Source: Methanothrix thermoacetophila PT (GTDB taxonomy: Archaea; Halobacteriota; Methanosarcinia; Methanotrichales; Methanotrichaceae). From it: a stretch of 64,000 nucleotides of DNA. Where the stretch lies: assembly GCF_000014945.1 (NCBI RefSeq), contig NC_008553.1:1054001-1118000 (forward strand), read 5' to 3'. The notes under the pieces are model-generated. The model had not been told where the DNA came from. It was given only the letters and a program-made list of their open reading frames with translations, and ran no database searches. Below, in pieces: positions 55,200 to 63,433 of the stretch (its first letter is position 1; each line of letters starts with the position of its first letter). The position numbers and the translations under genes are program-made.

Positions 55200-55880
55200 T
55201 CAGGCATACCTCCACTTCGGGTTCAGAGAATCCAGGTATTTTATGTCCGGGAAGCTGTACGGCGCTCTGTAGTAGCTGCTGTCTGTGACAACGCCGTAGT
55301 AGCTGTCGACTGCAAGCCACCTGTCGCTGTTATCGGGATCTTCAACGATTATCCACAGATGGCCCTGGTTCTCAAACCCGCTCGGGTCATACATGTACAT
55401 TATTTTGTACCCGAACTGTGTATAAAGATTTGCCAGCTTTTGAGAACCATCGTAGCACATTCCGAGGGGAGTTACAGGAAAGATTGTGAGCCTGCTCACA
55501 GATTTGATAAACTCTTGATTGGTTGTCATATTGTAAGATCTGTCCTTCCTGATCTCCGCGATGGGTATCACCTGCATGATTCCTGTGCTCTTCGGTGGCT
55601 CCATCCAGAGGTCTGCAAGCCTTGGCGCCCCGCCATTGGGCGTGAGGTAAACGGTCTTACCGCTCGGAAGCTTGACCGTCACATATGACTTCTCAGGGGT
55701 CGCATCGTATCCATGTGATACCAGAAAAAACGCGAGGTCCTGTACAGTTATGCCGATATCCTCATAGCTGGAGATCAGCAGCCAGAGATCGTTGACATCA
55801 TCCGCAGACGAATGGCCGATGCTCAATACGACCAGCAAAATGATCCACACAGTTCGACTGCTGAGCGCCACCTCGGCCAT
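55200..55880 (-). CDS. Exported transglutaminase-like protein
   Basis: A 226-residue protein. The N-terminal signal peptide (TVWIILLVVLSIGHSSA) is followed by a helical/beta pro-region and then a Cys-His-Asp arrangement typical of transglutaminase/peptidase folds: GMCYDGSQKLANLYTQFGY (Cys), NQGHLWIIVEDP (His) and WLAVDSYYGVV (Asp). It is first in the three-gene exported operon. It could crosslink or cleave surface proteins, possibly the beta-helix partners. The active-site reading is an inference from the pattern only. Confidence 0.78.
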   Translation of the reverse strand: MAEVALSSRTVWIILLVVLSIGHSSADDVNDLWLLISSYEDIGITVQDLAFFLVSHGYDATPEKSYVTVKLPSGKTVYLTPNGGAPRLADLWMEPPKSTGIMQVIPIAEIRKDRSYNMTTNQEFIKSVSRLTIFPVTPLGMCYDGSQKLANLYTQFGYKIMYMYDPSGFENQGHLWIIVEDPDNSDRWLAVDSYYGVVTDSSYYRAPYSFPDIKYLDSLNPKWRYA

Positions 55881-55968
55881 CCTATAATACCGTAAGCTGG
55901 CGGTATATATTATCTTTCGTCATGCCCGGATTAACAACATTCTGGGCGATTGTCGACCCGATCTTTCA

Positions 55969-56100
55969 GCGGTTTTTGCTGTGTTGAATAATTCGATGCC
56001 TTGTGGCCAATAGCTATCGATTCCTACTAAAGTCTCATGTTATATGAATTAGCTCTCTGCTATTGGATTTCCAAACATTATTCAACACAGCAGCGGTTTT
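55969..56100. mobile_element. 116-bp MITE related to the inner IS, with target duplications
   Basis: The element proper is 55977-56092. Ends tgctgtgttgaataat and attattcaacacagca are perfect 16-bp inverted repeats. The first 11 bases equal the inner IS end. Inside, ccaatagc and its complement extend the inverted repeat imperfectly. The 8-bp flank gcggtttt at 55969-55976 is repeated at 56093-56100, the same duplication length as the inner IS. It has no coding capacity and would move only with a transposase supplied in trans. Confidence 0.92.
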
Positions 56101-56132
56101 GGCATGATGATCTCACAGATAAACAATCGCAA

Positions 56133-56141
56133 CCTTTAATA
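56133..56141 (+). promoter_or_regulatory. TATA-like element of tfs
   Basis: ctttaatat lies about 27 bases before the tfs ATG, which fits a leaderless transcript. It is downstream of the MITE, so the insertion left the core promoter intact. Confidence 0.4.
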
Positions 56142-56165
56142 TGGCAAGGGTCGACCTGCCTGCTG

Positions 56166-56474
56166 ATGGAATTCTGCCCTGCGTGTAAGAGCATGATGAT
56201 CCCCCGAGAGGGGATGATGGTGTGCAGAAAGTGCGGGATGAGGGTACCGAAGAGCTCTAACAACCCGATCGTCTCAGTGACGAACAAGCTCGAGAGGACT
56301 GTGCCGGTGCTTGAGCAGGAATCTGCAGGTCTGCCCACTACAAAGGCGAAATGTCCGGAGTGCGGGAACGATACTGCCTACTGGTGGCTCAGACAGCTGA
56401 GGGCTGCTGACGAGTCAGAGGTCCGCTTCTTCAGATGCACAAAGTGCGGGAATACCTGGAGAGAGTATGACTGA
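56166..56474 (+). CDS. tfs: Transcription factor S (TFIIS/RPB9-like)
   Basis: A 102-residue protein. An N-terminal zinc ribbon (FCPACKSMMIPREG, VCRKCGMR) and a C-terminal zinc ribbon (KCPECGNDTAYWWLRQLRAA, ADESEVRFFRCTKCGNTWREYD) are visible. The C-terminal hairpin has DE (ADES) at the place of the catalytic acidic pair that stimulates transcript cleavage by stalled RNA polymerase. ATG 56166 gives the family-like MEFCPAC. The longer frame upstream runs through the MITE and is rejected. Confidence 0.95.
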   Translation: MEFCPACKSMMIPREGMMVCRKCGMRVPKSSNNPIVSVTNKLERTVPVLEQESAGLPTTKAKCPECGNDTAYWWLRQLRAADESEVRFFRCTKCGNTWREYD

Positions 56475-56494
56475 ATGATGGATCACATGGAAAA

Positions 56495-56505
56495 CTATAT
56501 TAAAT
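56495..56505 (+). promoter_or_regulatory. TATA box of the pcn-priL operon
   Basis: ctatattaaata lies about 35-42 bases before the pcn ATG, a good archaeal TATA match in a 60-base spacer. Confidence 0.55.
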
Positions 56506-56536
56506 ACTAGATACTTCCTTTTCTGGAGGCGCTAGG

Positions 56537-57271
56537 ATGCTGAAGGCAGTTATTGATGCAGAAACCCTGCGGGATGCGATCGAGGCAGTATCTTCCTTGG
56601 TCGATGAGGTCAAGTTTACGATAACTGAGAAAGGGCTCGAGCTCAAGGCGGTCGATCCGGCGAACGTCGCAATGGTCTCGCTCAAAATCGACGCATCTGC
56701 ATTCGAGTTCTATCAGGCGACCCCGGGGGAGATCGGGGTTGATCTCGTGCGCCTGAGCGATCTGCTGAGCATGGCAGACAGAGGAGAGCGTGTGCGGCTT
56801 GAGCTTCTGGAGGACGAGAGAAAGCTGAGGATCGGTGTTGGATCTCTCTCGTACACGCTGAGTTTAATAGATCCGAGCGCGATACGCAAGGAGCCCAGGA
56901 TTCCTGAGCTCGATCTGCCGGCGCACGTGGCGATCCCAGGGGCGGAGTTCAGGAGGGCGATCAAAGCTGCTGAGAAGGTGAGCGATCACGTCGTGCTGGG
57001 CGTGAAAGACGACATCTTCTACATGGAGGCTAAGGGCGACATAGACGCGCTCAAGCTCACGATGCGTAGTTCCGAACTTCTCGACATGAAGCCAGGCGAG
57101 GCCAGATCGCTGTTCTCTCTGGATTACCTCTCGGACATGAGCAAGTCCATAGGAAAGGCCCCTGAGGTCAAGCTTGAGATAGGCATCGATTATCCGCTGC
57201 GGATCAGCTTCATGTTGAAGGATAATGTCCATGTCAGCTACCTCCTAGCGCCGAGAATAGAGCAGGAATGA
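56537..57271 (+). CDS. pcn: DNA polymerase sliding clamp (PCNA)
   Basis: A 244-residue clamp protein. It starts MLKAVIDAETLRDAIEAVSS. MVSLKIDASAFEFYQ, DLVRLSDLLSMA, VSDHVVLGVKDDIFYMEAKGD and PLRISFMLKDNVHVSYLLAPRIEQE follow the two-domain PCNA fold, with the interdomain connector near residue 120. The homotrimer holds polymerases, ligase and FEN1 on DNA. The stop overlaps the priL ATG (ATGA). Confidence 0.97.
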   Translation: MLKAVIDAETLRDAIEAVSSLVDEVKFTITEKGLELKAVDPANVAMVSLKIDASAFEFYQATPGEIGVDLVRLSDLLSMADRGERVRLELLEDERKLRIGVGSLSYTLSLIDPSAIRKEPRIPELDLPAHVAIPGAEFRRAIKAAEKVSDHVVLGVKDDIFYMEAKGDIDALKLTMRSSELLDMKPGEARSLFSLDYLSDMSKSIGKAPEVKLEIGIDYPLRISFMLKDNVHVSYLLAPRIEQE

Positions 57272-58260
57272 GGGCATTCTGGTATCCGTTCACACACGCA
57301 GCAGCAAAGGAGATCCGGCTTATCGATGCTCCGCTGGAGGACGTGCTCAGCAGCAGGGCGTTTCAGCCTGTCAGGCGCAGGGCAGTTGAGCGCGTCCGCG
57401 GAGCGCTGCATGGAGAGATACCTGATGCGGATGCATCAGACGGCGTGAAGCAGAACGTAGAGCTTTTATCGTATCCTCTCGCCAGGCTGATCGTCTCGTG
57501 CATTGATGATGACTACCTTCTGAGGCGCTATGTCCTGGCGGAGGCGAAGCTCGCCCACAGGAGGTTGAGAAGCTCAGACACAGAAGAGGTGCTTGAGATA
57601 GCCAGGGATCTGGGGATGAGTCCGATTTATGAGGGGGATAACTTCAGAATACATTTTACGGATTTTGTGATCTCCGCGGCGAGGTTCAGGAGCCAGAAGT
57701 GGAAGCTCATCAACAGAACCATCGACCACGGCTATCTCAAAGTTACCCGGGAAGAGCTGCTCCGCCTGATGCAGGAGAGAATCAGGGACAGGATACAGGA
57801 GGGGCTCCCGCTCGATGCTGGAAGCATATGTGAGGGGCTGTCGGATCACCTGAGATCCATAAGAGACGAGCTCGCATCATCGAAGCGGAGCTCGATGGTG
57901 GATCTCGGTGAGTTCAGCCGGGACGCTCTGCCGCCATGCATGAGATCGCTGCTGGAGCAGCTCGCTGCCGGCAGAAACCTTGCTCACACAGCGAGGTTTG
58001 CGCTCACAAGCTTTCTGCTCAACATAAATCTGGGTGTCGAGGATATAATCGGCATCTTCAACAACACCCCCGATTTCGATGAGGAGATGACAAGATATCA
58101 GATAGAGCACATCGCCGGCTCTACAGGAACGAGATACACCCCACCTTCATGCTCCACGATGCTCACATACGGTAACTGTCCTGGAGGCGATGAGCTCTGC
58201 AGGCGCATAAAGCACCCAATAAGCTACTACAGGCGTCGCCTGCGTGAATCGCGATCCTGA
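57268..58260 (+). CDS. priL: DNA primase large subunit
   Basis: A 330-residue protein. The N-terminal alpha/beta part starts MRAFWYPFTHAAAKEIRL. The C-terminal 4Fe-4S domain has its four Cys in LPPCMRSLLEQL, PPSCSTMLTYGNCPG and LCRRIKHPISYYRRR. It partners PriS to make RNA/DNA primers. It is translationally coupled to pcn. PriS is not in the window. Confidence 0.95.
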   Translation: MRAFWYPFTHAAAKEIRLIDAPLEDVLSSRAFQPVRRRAVERVRGALHGEIPDADASDGVKQNVELLSYPLARLIVSCIDDDYLLRRYVLAEAKLAHRRLRSSDTEEVLEIARDLGMSPIYEGDNFRIHFTDFVISAARFRSQKWKLINRTIDHGYLKVTREELLRLMQERIRDRIQEGLPLDAGSICEGLSDHLRSIRDELASSKRSSMVDLGEFSRDALPPCMRSLLEQLAAGRNLAHTARFALTSFLLNINLGVEDIIGIFNNTPDFDEEMTRYQIEHIAGSTGTRYTPPSCSTMLTYGNCPGGDELCRRIKHPISYYRRRLRESRS

Positions 58261-58342
58261 GGGCCCATGCGATCCGGTTCGGAATGTCTGATCATCTGGG
58301 ACAGCCTCTGGCGAATGCACCGTCTCCGAGGTTTATGCCCGG

Positions 58343-59608
58343 TTATGTGGAGGCGCGCACGTTCGCTCCAAGCCTTCTCATATCCTCGAAGAATCCCGGA
58401 TATGATACATCGACCGATTCCGCTGTATCAATCCTGGTATCGCCTGCCACGATCCCTGCTAGGGTCAGTGCCATCACGATCCTGTGGTCGTGGTAGCCGT
58501 GGAGATCCGCACCGTGCAGATCGCCCCCATCGATCTCCAGGCCATCAGGCCTTTCCCGTATGTTCGCGCCCATCTTCTTCAGCTCGACCGCCATCGCATG
58601 AATCCTGTCGGTCTCCTTGTGTCTGACATGCTCCGCGTTTTTTATGACCGTACGCCCCTCAGCCACTGCTCCAAGCACCGCGAGCGTTGGCACGAGATCT
58701 GGAGTCTGGCTCGCATCTATCTCTCTGCCCCTCAGATCAGCTCCAGACACCCTCACCTCTCCACTCTCCATGTCCCACGAGACCTCAGCGCCCATCTCTC
58801 TGAGAATATCGACTATCGCAGAGTCGCCCTGCCTCGACGGGAACAGACCCTCCACAGTCGCAGATCCCGCGAGCGCGGCTGCAGCCAGCGGATAAGATGC
58901 AGACGAGAAATCACCCGGCACTGTGTACTCCGCAAGCCTGTAACTCTGGCCTCCACGCATGCGGAAGATGTCTCCATCAGTGCATATCTCGGCTCCGGCC
59001 TTCCTGAGGATGTCCAGGGTCATCTCCGCGTACGGCCTGGACTTCAGCTCGCCCTTTATCGAGATCGTCGTCTCGCCGCTGGAGAGGGGGCATGCAATCA
59101 GAAGGGCTGAAAGGAACTGCGAGCTCACGCTGCCATCCAGAGATGTCGATCCGCCTCTGAGCCGTCCTCTTATGACAAGCGGAGCGCGATCGTTTCCCCG
59201 TATGGAGAACGCCTCGGCGCCCAGCTCATTGAGCGCCTTGAGGAGTGGGCCGTTCGGCCTGCTGCGTATCGAGCTGTCGCCTGTGAGGACCGCGCCATCT
59301 GTGAGCGCCGCCACTGCTGACATGAACCTTAGCGTCGTCCCGGAGTTCAGAACATCTATGACGTTCTCAGGGGTTCTGGGCGCGCCTGAGACTCCCTGGA
59401 TCTCCAGAGAGTCCCCCCGCAGCTTCACATCGGCCCCGAAGGCATCACACGCGGATATCGTGGCTCTTGTGTCTGCAGATATGAGCGGCCTGTGCACGCA
59501 TCCTGAATCTGATAGCGCTGTGATGAGCACAGCTCTGTGCGTGTAGCTCTTCGATGGCGGTGCGCAGACGGTTCCCGAGATGGAGGAGCGTGAGACGGAT
59601 ACGATCAT
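58343..59608 (-). CDS. aroA: 5-enolpyruvylshikimate-3-phosphate synthase
   Basis: About 421 residues from ATG 59608 (frame open to 59623). Shikimate pathway enzyme joining shikimate-3-P and PEP. The motifs are APPSKSYTHRAVLI (substrate loop), VLNSGTTLRFMSAVA (a class motif with G and T/R for phosphate), TPDLVPTLAVLG and HKETDRIHAMAVEL and HDHRIVMALTLA. All key residues are present. Convergent with priL (82-base gap). It appears monocistronic. Confidence 0.97.
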   Translation of the reverse strand: MIVSVSRSSISGTVCAPPSKSYTHRAVLITALSDSGCVHRPLISADTRATISACDAFGADVKLRGDSLEIQGVSGAPRTPENVIDVLNSGTTLRFMSAVAALTDGAVLTGDSSIRSRPNGPLLKALNELGAEAFSIRGNDRAPLVIRGRLRGGSTSLDGSVSSQFLSALLIACPLSSGETTISIKGELKSRPYAEMTLDILRKAGAEICTDGDIFRMRGGQSYRLAEYTVPGDFSSASYPLAAAALAGSATVEGLFPSRQGDSAIVDILREMGAEVSWDMESGEVRVSGADLRGREIDASQTPDLVPTLAVLGAVAEGRTVIKNAEHVRHKETDRIHAMAVELKKMGANIRERPDGLEIDGGDLHGADLHGYHDHRIVMALTLAGIVAGDTRIDTAESVDVSYPGFFEDMRRLGANVRAST

Positions 59609-59722
59609 ATGAGATAGGATCACGGTATGATATATTAAGGATGCGTGAGGCTTCTGCTCTCATCTGCTGATCTGTGTCGCTGCGGGCTGTGACCTTCTGC
59701 AGGCTTTCGTATAAACCGGATC

Positions 59723-61237
59723 TCAGATAGATCTCACCCAGATCAGAGCGGAGATCAGGAGAATGAGCGCCAGCACAAATTCTGATGGATCTGATTCTAC
59801 CTCCCTTTTCTGGATTGACCTGCTGGTCTCAACTACATGGCTATCTGTGATGTTTTTCCCGCTCGTGTTGATCTCCAGGTGTCTCTCGAGCCTGAGAGAG
59901 GGAACCTCACATCGGAAGATGTTGTTCTCAGAATCGAAGTAGATCAGATCTACCGGTGGAAGCGCACAGGAGCCGTTCGGGCAGCGGACCGACCAGCAAA
60001 TGGTTCTGGACGAGCCGGCGGCAAGAGCGAAGCTGAGGTCGTTCTTTCCGTCCGATATCTCCACAGACTCCGGAAATATCCTGTAAGCTCGGACGCCTGC
60101 ATAACGGTTGCCGGTGTTTTTGACTTCCATGCATACCTGGAACTCATCAGGATCTCCTCCGGATGTCGCATACCGTTTCGCCTCGATCTGGGGCCCGAAG
60201 ACATCGACAACAGGACTCTCAGAGATCACGGTGTAGGTGCTCCCTGCTATTGAGTAGGTGCATCTCGCAGGTGGGAGAACCAGGCCCTCACCCGGATGCC
60301 TGGCCTTCACGGCGTAACTTATAATTTTACTCTCTCCCGGGATGAGCTCGAATTCCTTCACAGCCACTCCCTCTGACTGGAACTCATTACCCGCGGAGTC
60401 TGTGAAGCTCAGACCAAGCCTGACCTTTCCCGTGTTTCTGATTGAATTGATCACGTAGTACGTCCTGCCGAAGGTCTGTATCTCCTGCACGTGCTTGTGC
60501 AGCTCCACCGGCCCGGACACAGCAATGGGCAGGATGGTTTCAGATCTGTATCGATTGCTGTCTGCATCCAGATATTCTGCAGCAGCCACGAGCTCGATGC
60601 TATCTCTCTCGGGAAGGCTGGGGGTCTGGAAGCAGATCCTTTCCCTCCACACTTCTCCAGGCCGCAGAAGAGATCTGCGCATTTTTTTACCGATCTCTTT
60701 CATTGTTCCGTTCAACACATCTGAGTGAGGCTCGCTGAGATTGAGAAGGAGACGTATGCTCTCCGCATTCCCATCTCCTCTGTTCTCCACGAACACCTCC
60801 ACCCTGATCTGATCGCCACTGCGGTAGATATCCCTGTCAGGGGACATGCTGATAGATATCTCGGGTCGCGATCTCATCCTGATCTCAAGAATCGCCCGGG
60901 ATTCGTTGGAGAGGTATCCCTCCCTGCGGATCTCCTCCAGCTTTACACCAAGCTTCTCCCTGTTGTGCATGTCCTTCAGGACGAAAAACTCCCCTGCTCT
61001 CATGACGGTGGAGGATATGCTGCCATTGCTGTAAATGTTGATGAGAGCCGCGGGACTCTCGGGCACGACAGAGATATCGGAGAGCTCTACAGAATAACCA
61101 TCCACCTCGACCATCTCGCCCGGCTGGAGCTCTGCCTGGATGCCCTCTCCCCAGCCGGAATAAGCGGGAATCGATAGAAGAATGAATATCAGGAGCGCGA
61201 GGACAGATCTAGCTCCGGAAGAGAAGATAAACCGCAA
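59723..61237 (-). CDS. Exported membrane-anchored protein with CARDB-like repeats
   Basis: About 504 residues. A TTG start near 61237 (or ATG 61255) is used because the frame upstream overlaps the end of the previous gene. The signal region SVLALLIFILLSIPAYSG is followed by several immunoglobulin-like domains with CARDB-type phrases (RVEVFVENRGDGNAESIRLLL, VINSIRNTGKVRLG, VCMEVKNTGNRYAG) and paired Cys residues. A C-terminal transmembrane segment (EFVLALILLISALIWV) closes the protein. It is probably a surface adhesin or scaffold. The start remains uncertain. Confidence 0.75.
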   Translation of the reverse strand: MRFIFSSGARSVLALLIFILLSIPAYSGWGEGIQAELQPGEMVEVDGYSVELSDISVVPESPAALINIYSNGSISSTVMRAGEFFVLKDMHNREKLGVKLEEIRREGYLSNESRAILEIRMRSRPEISISMSPDRDIYRSGDQIRVEVFVENRGDGNAESIRLLLNLSEPHSDVLNGTMKEIGKKMRRSLLRPGEVWRERICFQTPSLPERDSIELVAAAEYLDADSNRYRSETILPIAVSGPVELHKHVQEIQTFGRTYYVINSIRNTGKVRLGLSFTDSAGNEFQSEGVAVKEFELIPGESKIISYAVKARHPGEGLVLPPARCTYSIAGSTYTVISESPVVDVFGPQIEAKRYATSGGDPDEFQVCMEVKNTGNRYAGVRAYRIFPESVEISDGKNDLSFALAAGSSRTICWSVRCPNGSCALPPVDLIYFDSENNIFRCEVPSLRLERHLEINTSGKNITDSHVVETSRSIQKREVESDPSEFVLALILLISALIWVRSI

Positions 61238-62126
61238 GGGCGACGATGAGCACATAAATGTACATGTGATCATTTGTAATGATGTTCTGCCCCTCCGCGT
61301 CCCTCTCAACGGTCTGCTTCGCTGTTCTGAGGGCGCTTACCTCAGTCTTTGGAGCAGTATTTGCAGAGCTGTTCTCAGATTTATTGCTCGATATCGTGCT
61401 GTCTGTTTCTTTTTTTAGGGAGCTCTGTGAGGACTGAGATGACTTCTCCTGAGCAGTCTTCTGGTCTCCACTGCGACTCGATTCCTTTTTGATCGCAACT
61501 CCTTTTGGAGCATAGATCACCACCGCATCATCGCCGATCAGATCCACGCTCCTGCTCTTCCTGTACTCGATCTCTGTATCGGGATCCTTCCAGCGCACGG
61601 ATATGTTGTGCATCCCGCTCTCAAGCTTGATCTTGCCGACCTCGGTCATCGCGCTCTTCTTCGCATTTGTGCACCGCTCGAACTTATCGTCGATGTAGAG
61701 GCAGACATCGAGATCTCTATCGTTCTCGTTCCTGACCAGGACTGTCAGGTAGAACTTCTCCGGTTCATCATTCTTTTCCGTGTAGAGTGTCACTGGCATG
61801 TCATATTTTACAGTGGCTGTCACAGATGATTCGTAACTCTTCCTGGTATCCTCGTCCCACCATGTTATCGTGAAGCTGTGCTCGCCATCGTCCAGGTAAT
61901 AGGTGCCGATTTCAGCCTCGTTCTCGGATGAAACCTCCTTCGAATCGACGAGGCTGCCGTCTATGAAGAGCGATACACGCAGACGATCGTCATCTCTGTT
62001 GAAGACATAGACGTGTGCCGCGCTCTTGCCCTCCTCGCTGAGGTTTCCCTGGTCAGATGCGAGAGCTGCAATGCTCAGAAGAGCTATGCAGGTGAGCAGA
62101 GCATGCAAGGAATATTTCTTACACAT
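61209..62126 (-). CDS. Exported membrane-anchored protein with Ser/Lys-rich stalk
   Basis: A 305-residue protein. Signal peptide KYSLHALLTCIALLSIAALA is followed by two similar beta domains, each with a D-R/DL-x-V-x-L-(Y/F)IDD-type centre (RLRVSLFIDGSLVDSKEV and DLDVCLYIDDKFERC). These are tandem copies of one module. A low-complexity stalk rich in Ser, Lys and Glu (residues about 220-270) leads to a C-terminal helix MYIYVLIVALAVYLLFRS. The stop overlaps the following gene by about 29 bases, so the two are coupled and the proteins probably act together at the cell surface. Confidence 0.75.
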   Translation of the reverse strand: MCKKYSLHALLTCIALLSIAALASDQGNLSEEGKSAAHVYVFNRDDDRLRVSLFIDGSLVDSKEVSSENEAEIGTYYLDDGEHSFTITWWDEDTRKSYESSVTATVKYDMPVTLYTEKNDEPEKFYLTVLVRNENDRDLDVCLYIDDKFERCTNAKKSAMTEVGKIKLESGMHNISVRWKDPDTEIEYRKSRSVDLIGDDAVVIYAPKGVAIKKESSRSGDQKTAQEKSSQSSQSSLKKETDSTISSNKSENSSANTAPKTEVSALRTAKQTVERDAEGQNIITNDHMYIYVLIVALAVYLLFRS

Positions 62127-62264
62127 TTATCATAGATTATGTCATGCAGCACGCATAAAAACTTAATTGTTCTATTAAGTGACACTATTAATATTAATAA
62201 TAGATTTTAATTCATATGACAAAAAGATTATATATCGCAGACGTTCGTTTATTCACGTGGGATC

Positions 62265-62657
62265 TTGAACGACTGGATTCTGGGCCTGCTGGTTGCAGAG
62301 GGCATACCTCTTCTGGCGCTTGTTTACTACCTGGAGCACAGGAGAAGGATGTATCTCCTCGAGAAGGGTTGTATGATCGTGGAATCTCCGGAGAGAAGAG
62401 CAGAGCGGAGGCTGTGCAACGGTCTGTTTCTCCTGCTCACCGGAGCCTTCGTGCTCTCGGTGCCCGCCCTCGCAAAAATCTTCGGCATCGAGGTGAGGGC
62501 AACTCTTGAGCAGGTTCTTGCAGGTTTTCTAATCGCATCAGCTGGGCTCGCACTCATCATAGGCACGATACTCATCATTAGAATGCCTCTTAAGCGCCCG
62601 GGGAATTACGAGTCGCATTCCGTTCCAGAGGCGGGCCGCGGGGCGTTGTGGAAGTGA
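62265..62657 (+). CDS. Small two-to-three-segment membrane protein
   Basis: A 130-residue protein with a TTG start at 62265. The hydrophobic segments are ILGLLVAEGIPLLALVYYL (residues 5-23), GLFLLLTGAFVLSVPALA (about 53-70) and FLIASAGLALIIGTILII (about 87-105), joined by charged loops (EHRRRMYLLEKG). It resembles predicted archaeal DUF-type membrane proteins. No function can be given. It is convergent with the ABC gene 20 bases on. Confidence 0.65.
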   Translation: MNDWILGLLVAEGIPLLALVYYLEHRRRMYLLEKGCMIVESPERRAERRLCNGLFLLLTGAFVLSVPALAKIFGIEVRATLEQVLAGFLIASAGLALIIGTILIIRMPLKRPGNYESHSVPEAGRGALWK

Positions 62658-62677
62658 TGGGAGAGCGGCATGGAGGA

Positions 62678-63433
62678 TCATGCGTCTGTGGAGCGAGCCC
62701 CTGCTGTGGATCCTGTCTTCCATTTTTCAACAGGCCCTCTGAACGTCACCATGCCGTCATGCAGCTCGCATACGGAGTCCGACATGAATCTCATCACGGC
62801 AGGGTGGTGCGAGATGTACAGGTAGCCGATGCCCCTCGTTCGCTGAATTTCCTTCAGGAGATTCAGAATCTGCGCCTGGACTGAGACGTCCAGCGAGGCT
62901 GTGGGCTCATCCAGTATCAGTATCCTGGGGTTCAGCAGAAGAGCTCTGGCGAGCGCGATCCTCTGGTTCTGCCCGCCGGATAGCTGTCTGGGAAAGCGAC
63001 AGAGCACCTCCTCAGAGAGGCCCACGACCTCCAGCGCCTCTTTTATGATCCCTTCGTGCTCACCATCAGGTACCCTGAGCAGATCCAGCACCTCCCTGAG
63101 CGATCTCCCGATGGTCTTCATGGGGTTCAGCGAGGATTCGGGGTCCTGAAAGACCATCTGCACGGACCTTCTGAATTCCGTGAACTCGTGACCTCTCATA
63201 CCACGCAGCTCTTTGCTGTTGAAGATCACCACTCCGGACGAGGGATGATCGAGCCCGGCGAGTATCCTCGCCAGAGTCGTCTTTCCAGATCCTGATGGCC
63301 CGAAGAGCCCCAATGTGTGCCCTTCCTCGATCTCGACCGTGACATCCCTGAGCACGCACCGTTTTCTCCGGAAGAACAGTCCCTCCTGATAGACCTTGCT
63401 CACGTTCTGCGCCCTCAGGTACACCTCCAGCAC
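62678..63433 (-). CDS. Oligopeptide/nickel-type ABC transporter ATP-binding protein (OppF/NikE-like)
   Basis: A 251-residue ATPase. Walker A GLFGPSGSGKTTLARIL, Q-loop QMVFQDPESSLNP, signature RQLSGGQNQRIALARAL, Walker B ILILDEPTASLDVS and switch HH in YISHHPAVM. The SSLNP and FPRQLSGGQ phrases are typical of the Opp/Dpp/Nik family. A second ATPase of the same family precedes it, overlapping by 19 bases. The membrane and binding proteins must lie beyond the right edge. Confidence 0.93.
   Translation of the reverse strand: MLEVYLRAQNVSKVYQEGLFFRRKRCVLRDVTVEIEEGHTLGLFGPSGSGKTTLARILAGLDHPSSGVVIFNSKELRGMRGHEFTEFRRSVQMVFQDPESSLNPMKTIGRSLREVLDLLRVPDGEHEGIIKEALEVVGLSEEVLCRFPRQLSGGQNQRIALARALLLNPRILILDEPTASLDVSVQAQILNLLKEIQRTRGIGYLYISHHPAVMRFMSDSVCELHDGMVTFRGPVEKWKTGSTAGARSTDA

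Noticed and set aside
56037-56165. N-terminal extension of tfs
   Set aside because: The extra 43 codons run through the MITE end and its flank. TFS proteins start at the zinc-ribbon MEFCPAC.
58484-59546. Two long plus-strand frames opposite aroA
   Set aside because: Shadows of a complete aroA. No ribosome-binding sites or family features.
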